A stretch of 64,000 bases of DNA from Hirsutella rhossiliensis (lineage: Eukaryota; Ascomycota; Sordariomycetes; Hypocreales; Ophiocordycipitaceae), in NCBI RefSeq assembly GCF_020360975.1, contig NW_025408685.1, forward strand, positions 558,001 through 622,000, read 5' to 3'. This document shows, one piece after another, positions 52,689 to 63,771 of the stretch. The notes under the pieces are model-generated. The model was given only the letters and a program-made list of their open reading frames with translations, made no database searches and was not told the origin of the DNA. A program made the position numbers and the translations under genes. Each line of letters begins with the position of its first letter. The stretch's first letter is position 1.

Positions 52689-52690
52689 TA

Positions 52691-52985
52691 TTTGTAGATA
52701 AAAATGTGCGGCCGGTATGAATGGCTCTGCACATGGTATGGAGACGTGGACATGCATCACTATCAATGCTGAGGTAAGCCACCGGCATTAATCTCGACAA
52801 AATTTGATTGAACTAACACCTCTGCATTCGCGAAATGATACCGGGACAACCAAGTAGGGGATAAGAACTAATACCGAGGCCTAGCAAACGAGAGAAGTTC
52901 CTCCGCAATGGAGTCCCCCATAGCTCACCCTGCGGGCTTGCTTACGCAAGAAACCCTTGCTTTTACTCAGCTTTTCCGAATCTTT
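52691..52985. other. short spacer without a gene
   Basis: Nothing recognisable apart from the CAGTT at 52986-52990, which is the left target duplication of the next element. Confidence 0.5.
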
Positions 52986-52990
52986 CAGTT

Positions 52991-53184
52991 TGTGGGAATT
53001 GTAGTAATCCATTGTACCCATCTAGATAGGTCACGTGCGCTCTCACGTGTGCAGTTGAGGATAGCGGAGGACACATAGCTAGCTCCGTGCCCTTTGCCCC
53101 CTCTTCCCCCTTTCTAGAACAGACATCAACGATTACACATACCATTGCGATTTGCACGCAGGCCTGTGTAGAGACCTACCGACA
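52991..53184 (+). repeat. 5' LTR (194 bp)
   Basis: TGTGGGAATTGTAGTAATCC to CCTACCGACA, inside the CAGTT duplication. It contains CACGTGCG and CACGTGTG boxes spaced 13 bp apart. Confidence 0.95.
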
Positions 53185-53248
53185 CTGATCAGTGGTCGAC
53201 TTGGTCGATCACAGACAGCTAGGAAGAAGAGACAAATCGCTAACCTTC

Positions 53249-53418
53249 AAGATCGGCTGCAAGGCATCGGTTGAGGAAGGTTATTTGTGCTAAGTGGCTA
53301 TCTCAGGCTGCCAGGCATCTGGGAGAACCTACCAAGCTATTAATCGGCTGCAAGGCATCGATTAGTAGTGCGACCACATCGCCTAGCGACTTCTATTATC
53401 GGCTGCAAGGCATCGATC
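53249..53418 (+). repeat. three direct copies of ATCGGCTGCAAGGCATCG in the leader
   Basis: The 18-bp word occurs at about 53252, 53341 and 53398 in the untranslated leader between LTR and gag. A packaging or dimerisation role is conceivable for a gag-only element, but this is speculation. Confidence 0.8.
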
Positions 53419-54239
53419 AACAGTTGTTACTAGACCCGACAAAGACGTATTTCGACAGCCAGATACGACTCCATCGTCTCATTCACTTCGACCGACCGAG
53501 CTACGACTCCGAACGAGAGCGCCCAGCTCGAACAATTGAGCGAACGGATGCAAGGACTAGCTATCCAGACATCCGTATTCGATAAAGTTGATGTTACCCT
53601 TTGGGGACAAGACATCAAACCTGACGAGGAAGATGAGATCGCAGTTACGACGTACGCCGCTAGGTTCATGTCCAATGCCCAATTCGAACGCCTAGAAGGA
53701 GACGACATCCTGACCACTTCCAACAACACTTCGAAGGCTGGAACCAAGACATATGGAACCGGGTACATATGGACTACAAGAGAGCCCTTAGATTACTTCT
53801 AAGGAGACGTGGCATCTATACAGGACGGAAAATGGCCCTTTGCACCCCAATTCATCATGTTGCAAACTGTGGAGGACCGACCTGCATGGCCAGAACGAGA
53901 GTACATGGAGATGGATTTTGACATTGGGACGACCGCTTATAAGTTACGAGCAACAGGATCAAATGCCCTAACTTCTCCCGAGAACCCCAATCGCCACCGG
54001 TAGCAACACTCGTTACAGTCTTAACGAACAACAGCCCATTAAGACCTTAACGAAGCCACCTGCCCAGGAACCCATCACTGAGGCACTACCGATAACAACA
54101 TCACCTCCCACGACTTCCGCTCTGACCCAAGATGCACCTAACTTGAACTCTCGTACAGCCCATCCGACAACCCACCGCTTCAAGCACCCTGAACTCGTCC
54201 AATCCGCCCAAAACCCCACCTAAACCTCCGTCCGAGCAT

Positions 54240-55360
54240 ATGCATCTCGACGCATATACAAAACTTCCCCCGGATGATACCCCGAATGCCACTGTTGACG
54301 CAGATACCCAATATATGTTCATGAAGCTCTGGGATAAGGACCAGAACTACACAGGAGAGCCGTACGACCTCCTCGATGAGAAACTCCGAATCTTCATGAG
54401 CATCTGCTACAACATCCAAGTGAAACCGTCACAATTTCACGCCCTTTTTCCGCGAATCCTCGCCGGAAGAGCACAAACGTTCTACATTGACAAGATCGAA
54501 TGGACTACCACGTTTAGGAAGGCATACGACAGCATCAAACAACGCTTTGACACGGAAGTTAACCACGTCCATTACTATACAGATTGGACCACAACCACTT
54601 TCAACTCGATTCGTGCCCAAGATGCTTCCAAATCCTCCATGAAGTCCTTCAACTACTCTTCGATAAGCTACAACTCTGTCAGAGAGCCCTTGGCCCTGAC
54701 TACGCAGGAAACATTCCACTGCGTACTACGCTTATCATCGCATGCCGTGGTGTACCCGAACTTGAACACGCCCTCTTCAAACCTGCAGCAAAGATCGAGA
54801 CCCTCTTTGCAGATCTACGATCTTCCGTTGAGACCCACCTTGCCCGACAGACAAACCCTCAGTACTTGCAAAGCCCTGACGGATCATTTGGACCAACGAA
54901 TCCGAACAATCAGTACTACCTCGATCGCCGATACCATAACAACCGCGTACGAGGAAGATACGGATACTCAGGACAACGACCCAATCGCGGATATGGACAA
55001 GGCTACAACCGTGGAAGCTACAGGCCCTCAAGCCATAGCAACTACACCCCTAGCCACACCAATCGCAATTGGACCAAAAAGTGCTTTGTTTGTGGACAAG
55101 AAGGTTGCTGGTCAACCAAACACTCTGCAGAAGAACGACAAGAGGCCAAGGACCAATATGTCGCACGTTGTCAATTCACAGGCATACAACCTCCAAACTT
55201 CATAGCCTATCTTATAGACTACGAAGGTCATGAGCTTGATGAACTCACTACCGACGACATATGGGAAGAACCTGACAATGGCACCAACAATCACCCTAGA
55301 CAATGGAGAAGTCTACCGGACGGATCAAACCATTGTTCCCGCCTAGCAATTCGTCATTGA
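54240..55360 (+). pseudogene. Gag of the 3.3-kb element (1-bp deletion)
   Basis: MHLDAYTKLPPDDTPNATVD leads into the same capsid-like region as 11291-12373. A single-base deletion at about 54633 (TCCTCC instead of TCCCTCC) moves the rest, including the CFVCGQEGCWSTKH knuckle, into the frame at 54584-55360. Otherwise it is almost identical to the other copy over about 1 kb. Confidence 0.85.
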
Positions 55361-55389
55361 AGATCAATATTCAGTGGACAATTTCCCAG

Positions 55390-55620
55390 GCATCATGATT
55401 GACACAGGTGCAGCAAAAGTCTCTACAGCCGGTCACTCTTAGTACATTGCTCTATAATGAGAAGACCCCTCTGTAGCCTTAGACAGCTCAACCTCCGGCC
55501 AGGCTACCATCACATTTGGACACGGCGAAGCCATTCACTGATTGGTTCCATCGCCCTCAAAACACCAGTCGGAAGGATTACGTTCCACATCCTTCAGACC
55601 CTACCTAGGAAGAAGAAGAA
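55390..55620 (+). pseudogene. protease remnant of the 3.3-kb element
   Basis: IMIDTGAAKVSTAGH shows the DTG site. Stops follow, and the interior then switches to non-coding sequence to the 3' LTR, so pol was deleted. Confidence 0.7.
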
Positions 55621-56121
55621 CCCCAAACTGGTATGAAACCCTGCACCCCACAAGAGAGGACGCCTGCCCGGATCAAAGAACAAGCCCCAGCCTGCAGCAC
55701 ACGGAGCCTCGAGGACCGGCCGGCACACAAGAGCAAATAACAATATGTGCCTGTAGTCCCTAGAGGAGCCATATGCCCACAAAGAAGAAAAGCTCGAGGA
55801 AGCACAATTTCGAGCCAAGCCAAAGACCTCGATGACCACAAGTACAACGGTTGACTCCAACGCATTTGATTAGCACCAGCGCTACGTTCAAGCATCAGCG
55901 CTACGTTCAAGGTATACACAATCAAACAGTTCCTGTCACCGACAAGTCTTCCAAATCTTCTTCGACTGTTCACCTCTTTGACCCCAATACACTCTTTTCC
56001 CCTCTTTTCATTATGGCCCCACTTTTTGGGCCTGTTGACATTTTGCCACCAATGCAGCTGGTCTCTCCCTCTCTTTCCCTGCTCGTTACAGCGATTGCAA
56101 CCACAAAAGAAAAGTTGCCAG

Positions 56122-56314
56122 TGTGGGAATTGTAGTAATCCATTGTACCCATCTAGATAGGTCACGTGCGCTCTCACGTGTGCAGTTGAGGATAGCGGAG
56201 GACACATAGCTAGCTCCGTGCCCTTTGCCCCCTCTTCCCCCTTTCTAGAACAGACATCAACGATTACACATACCATTGCGATTTGCACGCAGGCCTGTGT
56301 AGAGACCACCGACA
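56122..56314 (+). repeat. 3' LTR (193 bp)
   Basis: Same as the 5' LTR except GAGACC-ACC in place of GAGACCTACC, plus few other differences. It ends GACA directly before CAGTT. Near-identity of the LTRs points to recent insertion. Confidence 0.95.
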
Positions 56315-56347
56315 CAGTTCAATATTCTTTGAACTCGGAGAAGCATT

Positions 56348-56713
56348 TTATCCCCACAGGCCGTTTAGTGTATCCCAGCCTGGACCACCTGTGGGTTTAT
56401 CTTGTTTCTCTTTACCGGGTTGGCTATCGGCTTGAGGAAGAAGCTCATCAGAACCGACATTATTTTCTGAGTAGGAATTTGACCTTGTTGTCTTACCAGA
56501 AATTATTGAGCCATCAAGTCGATGAGCACCAGGGACATCAACCCATTGACCAGTACTGGGATCAAGTTTTTGACCTTGAGCATTAAGATAATTACCTTGA
56601 CCATCAACTTGTTGAGCCGAATCGTTTTCTCTTGGTGCTATAACTTGGTCCGGCGTTGGGGACGCTAGTCCCAGTCCCGGCAGGCACATGAAAAGGGCAA
56701 TTGAAGCCTTCAT
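56348..56713 (-). CDS. small secreted protein (candidate effector or cell-wall protein)
   Basis: 121 codons from the ATG at 56713. The first 17 residues form a classic signal peptide (MKASIALFMCLPGLGLA) with a probable cut before SPTPDQV. The mature part is hydrophilic, without Cys, and contains NAQGQKLDPSTGQWVDVPG near residues 43-61. No known domain is recognised. No intron is needed and the frame is intact. The LTR element ends 33 bp beyond the stop codon, inside the likely 3' UTR. Secretion follows from the signal peptide; an effector role is inference from size and from its transposon-rich surroundings. Confidence 0.7.
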   Translation of the reverse strand: MKASIALFMCLPGLGLASPTPDQVIAPRENDSAQQVDGQGNYLNAQGQKLDPSTGQWVDVPGAHRLDGSIISGKTTRSNSYSENNVGSDELLPQADSQPGKEKQDKPTGGPGWDTLNGLWG

Positions 56714-56834
56714 GTTAGCAAAAAGGTACTCAAAAGGGGGACACCAAAAGGGAGTGAGGTAAAATCGATGATGGTGCTAGTAGAAGAAGTAAGTAGCATG
56801 CGAAGACTTTCCAGCTCGAGGTGGAATGCTCGCA

Positions 56835-56841
56835 CTTTATA
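56835..56841 (-). promoter_or_regulatory. TATA box of the secreted-protein gene
   Basis: TATAAAG on the minus strand, about 122 bp upstream of the ATG at 56713. Position and sequence fit a core promoter. Confidence 0.6.
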
Positions 56842-57693
56842 AGTTCGAGCCGCCCAGTAGTTTTGGCAATTACTAGACTGTCATGAAGAATTACTGCACA
56901 GGAATGACTCTACACACACAGGTCAGGCTAGTAAATGCGCAAACTATTTAATAGTCTCCGCCAAAGTTTGCACTTAGGAGCGCTGATCCACAAGCCTGGG
57001 CTGCCTGCCCATGACTGGGTTCGCCTGATCTGACTCGCGCGTGATAAAAGTTACCGGTAGTACCATAATCGAGGCATAAGCAGATCTAGAAGCAGCTACA
57101 AGCACGGAGTTTCCGTTGGGATCCAGCGGCTCCACCAGCTAGTCATAATGCCATTAAATGTCGCAATGCCGCTGCACCAGTGCACCTGGCAAAAGTGGAA
57201 TGCACACTCCAACTTCTGGGCTCTCCCTCATGCGGAAAATGTCCTGCCGCAAGAACAAAATGTCGTAGTGGGCTGCATACGTTTCATGGGTCCGACTCGC
57301 TGGTTGATTTGGCGTTTGTTCTTCAGCGGGAGTCTACAGGATGCCCTGCCGTAGAGTAGACCTGCCCCCAACCCCCAACCCCGCCCCTGTACAACCGGGA
57401 TCCACGGTGCATGAACGAACGCCATCGTGATTTGTAGGGACGGCGTTGTCGGCTAGATCTGACTCGCATCTTTTAGTAAGGACGGGACTCAACCTCGATT
57501 TTGGGATCTTGTTTCAAGACCCATGGCGCTAAGCGGCGGCCTAGACTACAGAACCTCTGAACTTGTCAACGAGCTGAAGGTGGACATCGAGATGCTTGTT
57601 CCATCCAATCAACAGTGTCTTGAGAGACGGAGGCCAGTGGAAAAAAAGTGCTGCCCACGTTGACATCTGCACAGGGGTTAACTTCGATACACA
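56842..57693. other. intergenic sequence without a supported gene
   Basis: Short overlapping ORFs only (for example at 57148-57354), with no domain or splice structure. It may include regulatory DNA of the secreted-protein gene. Confidence 0.5.
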
Positions 57694-57779
57694 ATGCGGA
57701 GAGGGGGCCTACTAGGTACGTACTCAAGCCCCCGAGTATTGGCCCTTCAAGCGGCGGCATTTCGGTCGGTCGGCCGGCC

Positions 57780-57996
57780 GTTGACAAGGTGGATGGATAT
57801 CGAAGCCCTGAGGGCCCCTGAGGGCACGGACGGCAGACTGGACCCTTGGAAGGAGAAATTCGTGATGTGCTTCGTTGACCGCCATCGTCACCTTGGCCAC
57901 GCGACGACCTCTATTGTGGAGGATATACATTCTACGATGAAGAGGTTCCTTTGGTCCTCGATGGTCGATCTGAACTTGTCGAGAAGAAGGGTCTAA
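57780..57996 (+). pseudogene. MULE transposase fragment
   Basis: PWKEKFVMCFVDRHRHLGHA followed by TTSIVEDIHSTMKRFL is the late MULE motif (WK..V..W.., then S.VE..H..LK). Only this piece of the gene remains. No terminal repeats are seen nearby. Confidence 0.65.
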
Positions 57997-58334
57997 GACT
58001 CGTTCCTGAAGCCCTGATAGCTAGCTGAAGGTATAGGGACGAGACAGGATGAAACAGGGATGACGTGGCAAGCTGACGCGGAGAGAGGGTGCCTATGAAG
58101 GAGATGGAAGACTGAAGAAGAGAGGGCAAAGAGCATAAATGGGAGAACGGTACAGCAGACAGGAGGAGGAACACAACGAAAACAGATGCACCTTAAAAAT
58201 ATTATGCCCCTTGCCCTGCTCTATTCGCGAGGGTTATGAGCCCGGGAGAACAGACGTTTCTGTAACTTCCGGCTGCTGCAAGAAGCACCGATCATCTGAT
58301 CATTACACCTATCCCCACCCCTCCGTCCGCAAAG

Positions 58335-58665
58335 ATGACAAAGACCGGGACTTCGACCCAACGAACGATCCTACGGGAACCCCAAGATTGGGATAAGTGG
58401 GTCAAAGAACTAAAAGCTCATAGCGCGAGATGGAAGAAGCGCGGACGAGGGGAATTCAGGCAAGCACTAGTGCGATGGACGGGCTACGCAGAACCGACTT
58501 GGGAGCCACTTGAGTGGTTGCAAGGAACAATTGCGATGAAGGCATTCGAGGACAAGTACGGGCCAATCAAGACCAATGATGGCCCTAGGGAGAGGTACGA
58601 GACGCTGGCAGGAAAGCAAGAACCCCGCAGACGCCGACCTGGTCGGAGGGGAGGAAGGGGGCTAA
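58335..58665 (+). pseudogene. Ty3/gypsy integrase C-terminus with chromodomain
   Basis: ALVRWTGYAEPTWEPLEWLQ then GTIAMKAFEDKYG is a chromodomain as found at the end of chromovirus integrases, where it guides insertion to modified chromatin. A purine-rich tract (GGAGGGGAGGAAGGGGGC) follows, directly before an LTR start. The rest of the element upstream is missing. Confidence 0.8.
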
Positions 58666-59240
58666 TGTCACGGGCTGTGCCCAGCTTGGTGGACCCGGTT
58701 GTACCGGGTCCGGTGGGTCGTGCTCGGGTGGCAGCACCGGCCCCGCTCCGCGGACCCGGAAGCTGCGAGAACATTCTGTGAATCTCGCGAAGATGAGAGC
58801 AAAAGTGGGCATAGAAGTGGATAAAGGGACTTTTCGAAGGTCGAGTATCATATGATCAGATGGTATGCGAGAATGCATGTGTTGATTGCTCTGCCCCCGG
58901 TTGCCCTTTTCCCGTCCAAACGGCCTCTTTTGTATCCTCCAAGCTTCTCCCAAGTTGATATCCCGTTTTCAGGTATAGTATACATTCTATCAGAAAGAGG
59001 GCACTTCTTGCCACTTACTGAAGGCCACGTAAGTCATCTACGTCAGCAACATCAGCTCCATCTCCCCGATCAAATAGCTCTTCTAGCTATTAGATAGATA
59101 GTTCAGTCTCTCGAGGTCCCCGAGCCAGTAATAATTACGCCGGACTCCTCAAAAGGTCCCCGTTCGAATAGGAGATCCTCCGGACCCCTCGTGGTCTAGG
59201 AAGAAGAAAGAACAGTCTGCAGACTTCCCTTCTTACCTGG
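58666..59240 (+). repeat. Ty3-type 3' LTR (right end approximate)
   Basis: Starts TGTCACGGGCTGTGCCC right after the polypurine tract. The section 58871-59240 recurs in reverse at 16547-16885. No CA end with a matching duplication was identified, so the right limit is where the two copies stop matching (CTTCCCTTCTTA). Confidence 0.65.
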
Positions 59241-59401
59241 TTTCAAGCTGTATTACCTAGAGAGACCTAGAGACCTCAACTCGTTCGGACCTTCTTCTCG
59301 ACAGCGTCAGGTGTTGAAAATTGTTGCATGACCTAGTGCGTTGCATGACGCAGTGGGGTACGTTAGTCAGCATCTGTTTTACGTGGAATACGGTCGCACA
59401 T
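59241..59401. other. short spacer
   Basis: GTTGCATGAC occurs twice, 17 bp apart, near 59323 and 59340. Nothing else recognised. Confidence 0.4.
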
Positions 59402-59403
59402 TA

Positions 59404-61431
59404 AGGGATTTTCCGGTGATCTGCCGGATCTGGCGATTCGCCGGATTTTGGGCTCATTGCATTCCAGCAAAGAACTGAGAATAACTTCACGAATACTATT
59501 TGAATTGTTCTAAAATCTTATAAGAGCAGTTAATAATGCTCAAAGATGCCACTCAATCTTTTTGAAGTCATCCAGCCATCGAGGTCGTCTTCTGTTACTC
59601 TCCGATCGCGCAAGTCCCCGAAATGCACCCATTGCCTCCCGATCACTATCAACAGCTAAAGAGGGCCTTTGAGGACAGGATATGTCGTTTGAAGTTATCA
59701 TTGCCTTATTATTTGCGTTATTATATAGTGTGTTTGGTACCTGCAATGCTATGGCCCGCTCTGGTGTGAACGGAAGAGTGACAATTTTTGCAGCGTGAAC
59801 ATCCTGACTCCTCTCGCGACCCTCAGAAGCCACCCGTCGCTCATTCTGCATTTTCTGTGGCTTTTCCACTTTCAAAATCTTCAGCTCTTGTTAATAATGC
59901 CAATTTATCTCCTTATTTTGCTTCACGGCCTCCGTCATCCGTCGTTTTCTCCCAATTTCCGCCTCTCATTGCTTCTGAGTCCTTTCACTGTCATTTTTTG
60001 GCGAGCTTGAGCCACAATTTTAGAGCTAAACACCTCGTCTGCACTAGAATCTGTACAGCAGAAGAGATCATCTTTTGAAGCCTTACCGGTCTGCCTGCGC
60101 TGGTTCTTGTGACTACTTGTTCTCTGCATACTTTAACTCTCATATCAAGCACTTAAAACTCATATTGAGGGCTCCTGAGGGTGCTGCTCAGCCTTCGGCT
60201 GTTGCGGCCAGCATCAACAGAGGACTTCTCGACTACTTCCTGAAATGCGTTCCAAAACACAGTCTAGATCTTCGATTTCAGCAATCCAATGAACCTTTTG
60301 ATTTGTCTGTGTACTGGATAAGATCATGCGTATACGCTGTTGAGAGAGGCTGAATAACGATACATCAAGGGTTGCAGCCGATGAATGGATTGAGGGGAAA
60401 CACCACAACGATCACTCGGTGCCGGTCACACCACTCCATAAATTCGATACTAAAATGGTTAAGTGGCCATCGGGAACCAAAGGCGATAAGCACAACCGTT
60501 TCGAGCTTTCACCCTGGTAAACCGGTCGAACGTACCGGTGAGCTGCTCATTTCAATATTGTGATTCGTCCACCTCGTTTTTGACGTGTTAAAAATATTTA
60601 TTGACGACTTGATTCACGTTTCACGAACCAAAAGTCCAGAGTTTGTGCTGGCTTGTCTTGGTGGATGAGAAATGGGGCAGCGATGCCATCTCTGACTGAC
60701 GCACATCTTGAACGTAAGGGAGGATGGGTTGCCATTTTTTAATACGCCGAGCAATTTTGCCTTGTTTTCTTATAATAAGAGGAATACCCTGTTCGTTCAA
60801 ATGCTCATAAGGAATAGAAAGCCCATTTCATCCATGTTATACGTGTTTTAGGGTAGGGTGTCGAATTTCTCAATTTTCGTGCACGTCTTTCCTTGTCAGG
60901 TGTGAAAGCGGAGCCTCGCGCACTGAATTTCAAGCTAAAAATAAACCTTACATTCAGATGCATAGATAGGTTCTTTTCAGAAGATGCTTGTACCGTCGAA
61001 TCACGTTCAATCTGGCTCATTACGGGTGCGTAGAATGAAGTTATCCAGCTCGCCCTTCCAACCCCCATTTTTTGCAGTATCCTGAGCCAAGTTCTGCACT
61101 ATGGATAGAATGGGGAGAATCCCACATGATTAAAGCCTACGATGAAAGCCAATAATGTTCTGTTTTTGCTGTATTGGCTGAAATGACTTACACAATCTGT
61201 CGGCATCCTATTTTGGCCGTTGCTTGGTTTGATGTCAGCACCGCAGCGCATTGCCCCCTAGATAAAAGTTCTAAATATATGCCAGACTTTCACTGCTTCT
61301 GATGATTCAGGAAATCAAAGGATACGTCAATTGGCACCGTTGTTGTTGAGCTATTGTCGATTGATGTTGAGCGTGCGAAGTCGCCGCAATCCGGCAGATC
61401 ACCAGATCCGGCAGATCATCGGAAAATCCCT
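59404..61431 (-). mobile_element. decayed Fot1-like DNA transposon
   Basis: 44-bp inverted repeats (AGGGATTTTCCGGTGATCTG.. at 59404; complement ending 61431) with about four mismatches. TA lies on both sides (59402-59403, 61432-61433). The interior is AT-richer than its neighbours. The minus strand retains YNMDEMGF near 60820-60845, the first Asp motif of pogo/Fot transposases. Confidence 0.85.
59540..61068 (-). pseudogene. Fot1-like transposase relic
   Basis: Only short frames remain. TYNMDEMGF (first catalytic Asp) is readable near 60830. The order and size fit one transposase on the minus strand, but the second and third Asp motifs could not be placed with confidence. Confidence 0.6.
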
Positions 61432-63002
61432 TAAGCAACAAAGGCACGCACCGCAAAAAAGAAATCGCGCTAAACCGCCACGACGCCGCCTGACCCCTCA
61501 ACCCCGCCTGCCTCAAGGCACAAGACCGTATGGAGCCCTCGTCCGACGTCAAATAACCCAATTGAGACCACTGCATTGCTATATCTGCGATACAACGATG
61601 CCTAAACGCAGTATTGATCTTGAGCCCTTCCGGGATCACATTAATGGTCTCTTCCTGTCAAGGTCTACGCAACAGGAAATGCTGCAATCGTTGAACAGCC
61701 TGCTCGTCGCCCAAGACTCTCCGACAATCAGCTTACGGACCCTTCAGACCCAAATTGCCGCCTGGGGACTATCTCGTCAATTACGGCTTGATGACTTGTT
61801 CGAAGAGATCGTTGAGATGCATGAGTTAAAGTTTACACTTACGGGTATACTGGCTCAAGTCAATGATACCCTTCGTGCAAGAAGCAGGGCAGAGATCTCG
61901 TTACGCACATTAAAGAGCCATCTGGCCACTCTGGGTCTTTCACGGCAGAATATACACATCACTGAAGAGCTTATTGAACGAGTTCGCTTTTACTTCTATA
62001 CATACGGGTATAGTGACTCTTCAATCGTTCGTGACTTACGGACCAAGGATGGAATGACGGTATCTCTCGCAATAAAATGAGGGTAAGAGTCAATCTGTTC
62101 ATTGTCGTCTATCTAAAATGAATGTGAGAAGTTCTGTCTCCTTATAGTCCTGAGGGAATATGACTGCCTTGCGGTGGCGAATTGCCACTTGCCACCCAGG
62201 GTGCTTTTGTAATGTTATCTAGAAAGTTCGATGACATCGCTTATCAACCGCGCATTTCATTATACGCATCCTGAATGCGACAGTATCCCTTCACACAGTC
62301 GTACGCACTCGACTACAGAATGGAATGAAACGCCGTTATCGCACGGACGACGAACGGCAAGCAGCTCTTCGTGCCGCGATTGAATTCATTGGAAGGGACC
62401 TCCAAGAGACATCTGCGGTTCGTTCATTTGGCAGAGGCTATCTCTACAACTATGTCCGACTAAAAGGTGGCGTCTTGGTATCGCAAAACCGTCTCTATGA
62501 CTTTTACCGTTCAGTCTTTCCGGAGGAAGTCCAAAGGCGCCGCGAGGGCAACTTCAAGCATCGTACTGACTTTACCGTGCCGGGACCAAACTTCCTTTGG
62601 TGCCTCGATGGGTACGAGAAGCTCAAGCGCTTCGGCTTTCAAGTCTATGCTTGCATTGATGCATATTCGCGCTGTATTGTCTGGTTCTTCTTGGGAAGGT
62701 CAGCGACTACAGCGTTAAGCACACTCAAGCAGTATCTTGTTGCTGTACAGCATCTTGGAATGCGCCCCTTTTTCACTCGCTGTGACCACGGCGTCGAGAC
62801 TCCTCTTTGGGTTGCGGCACAAGCGGCGATTGCAAGAGCTGGGTCAGCACGATTTACGTATGAGGATATAAATGGTATGCGTCACATGTATCGCCAAGGA
62901 GACCTTATTGAGTCTTGTCATATGTACGGGCCAAGTACACGGAATGTGCGAATCGAGTCATGGTGGCGAAGCCTTCGAGTTGGAGCGTCAGAGCGATGGA
63001 TT

Positions 63003-63052
63003 GTAAGTCAATCGAACTATTAGACTACATATATACGCTAATTATAGAGTAG
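63003..63052 (+). other. intron 1 of integrase-like gene B
   Basis: GTAAGT donor and GAGTAG acceptor, 50 bp. It sits at the same place in the protein as the intron of gene A, between RWI and SFFNELAH. Confidence 0.85.
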
Positions 63053-63566
63053 TCTTTCTTCAATGAGCTTGCACACTCGGCTTTATTCATTGAGTCGATG
63101 CTAAGTGACCAGATTGCGCTATACGCAATCTATACACCGATGATCAGGGACGAATTTGCAACCTTCGTGGACCTTTGGAACTCTCACAAGATCCGCACAC
63201 AACGAAATCGTCAACATGTAATAAGCGGCCGACCTATAGATCTCTATAATACGGATCAGGCACCGAACTGGGGTGCATCTTAGCGAGGGTGATGAGGGTA
63301 TGGCCAGCGAGGTTCTGCAGGATTTACTCGAGCCGATACAAGATATCGACATCGATTCCTTCTTGCCACAAGAGACAGCAGACTGGTGTATGCAAGAGCT
63401 GACAGCGATGGGGTTTGACGGGTTGCTTGATTCAAGGCAAGATCACAAGCACCCCTTCTTTGAGGAATATATGGAACTTCGCCGTCGAATACGGCAGCAT
63501 CAGGAAAGTGGTCACCAGCCAATTCTTGCAGTAATGGAGCCGCCACGAGGCGGGCTGGCAAGATAT

Positions 63567-63618
63567 GTGAGCAACTTCACTCTTGGTGTAAATACATGTG
63601 CGTATTAAAATAATATAG
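63567..63618 (+). other. intron 2 of integrase-like gene B
   Basis: GTGAGC donor and ATATAG acceptor, 52 bp. Removing it extends the frame by 50 codons (VQLDQILEQNHSLRRAQAQL..), ending at 63771. Gene A has no intron here. Confidence 0.75.
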
Positions 63619-63771
63619 GTACAACTAGACCAAATCCTCGAACAAAACCATTCTCTCCGACGAGCTCAAGCCCAGCTTCAGGGCGATGCTATTCCACTAA
63701 GCGCTCAACACCAATTCCAACTATTTGGAGAGGAAGGCATTGATAATGTGCCTGAGCCGGGCACCAGTTAG

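Larger units (their letters stand above)
52991..56314 (+). mobile_element. complete 3.3-kb LTR retrotransposon carrying gag but no pol
   Basis: LTRs at 52991-53184 and 56122-56314 are nearly identical (one base deleted), with the duplication CAGTT at 52986-52990 and 56315-56319. The interior holds a leader with three copies of an 18-bp word, gag, a protease start and no RT or integrase. A purine stretch (AAAAGAAAAG) precedes the 3' LTR. It must borrow polymerase and integrase from another element, so it is non-autonomous. Confidence 0.96.
61598..63771 (+). pseudogene. retroviral-type integrase (rve-like) gene B with DD56E core
   Basis: The ATG at 61598 gives MPKRSIDLEPFRDHINGLFL with two HTH-like repeats (TISLRTLQTQIAAWGLSRQ and EISLRTLKSHLATLGLSRQ). 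About 230 bp of non-coding DNA (62080-62310) interrupts it. The core then reads Asp in WCLDGYEKLKRFGFQVYACI, Asp in FFTRCDHGVE (58 between) and Glu in VRIESWWRS (56 between). Introns at 63003-63052 and 63567-63618 and one frameshift near 63278 connect to DEFATFVDLWNSHKIRTQ, then WCMQELTAMGFDGL, and an end at TAG 63769-63771. Homologous to gene A throughout. Confidence 0.7.
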
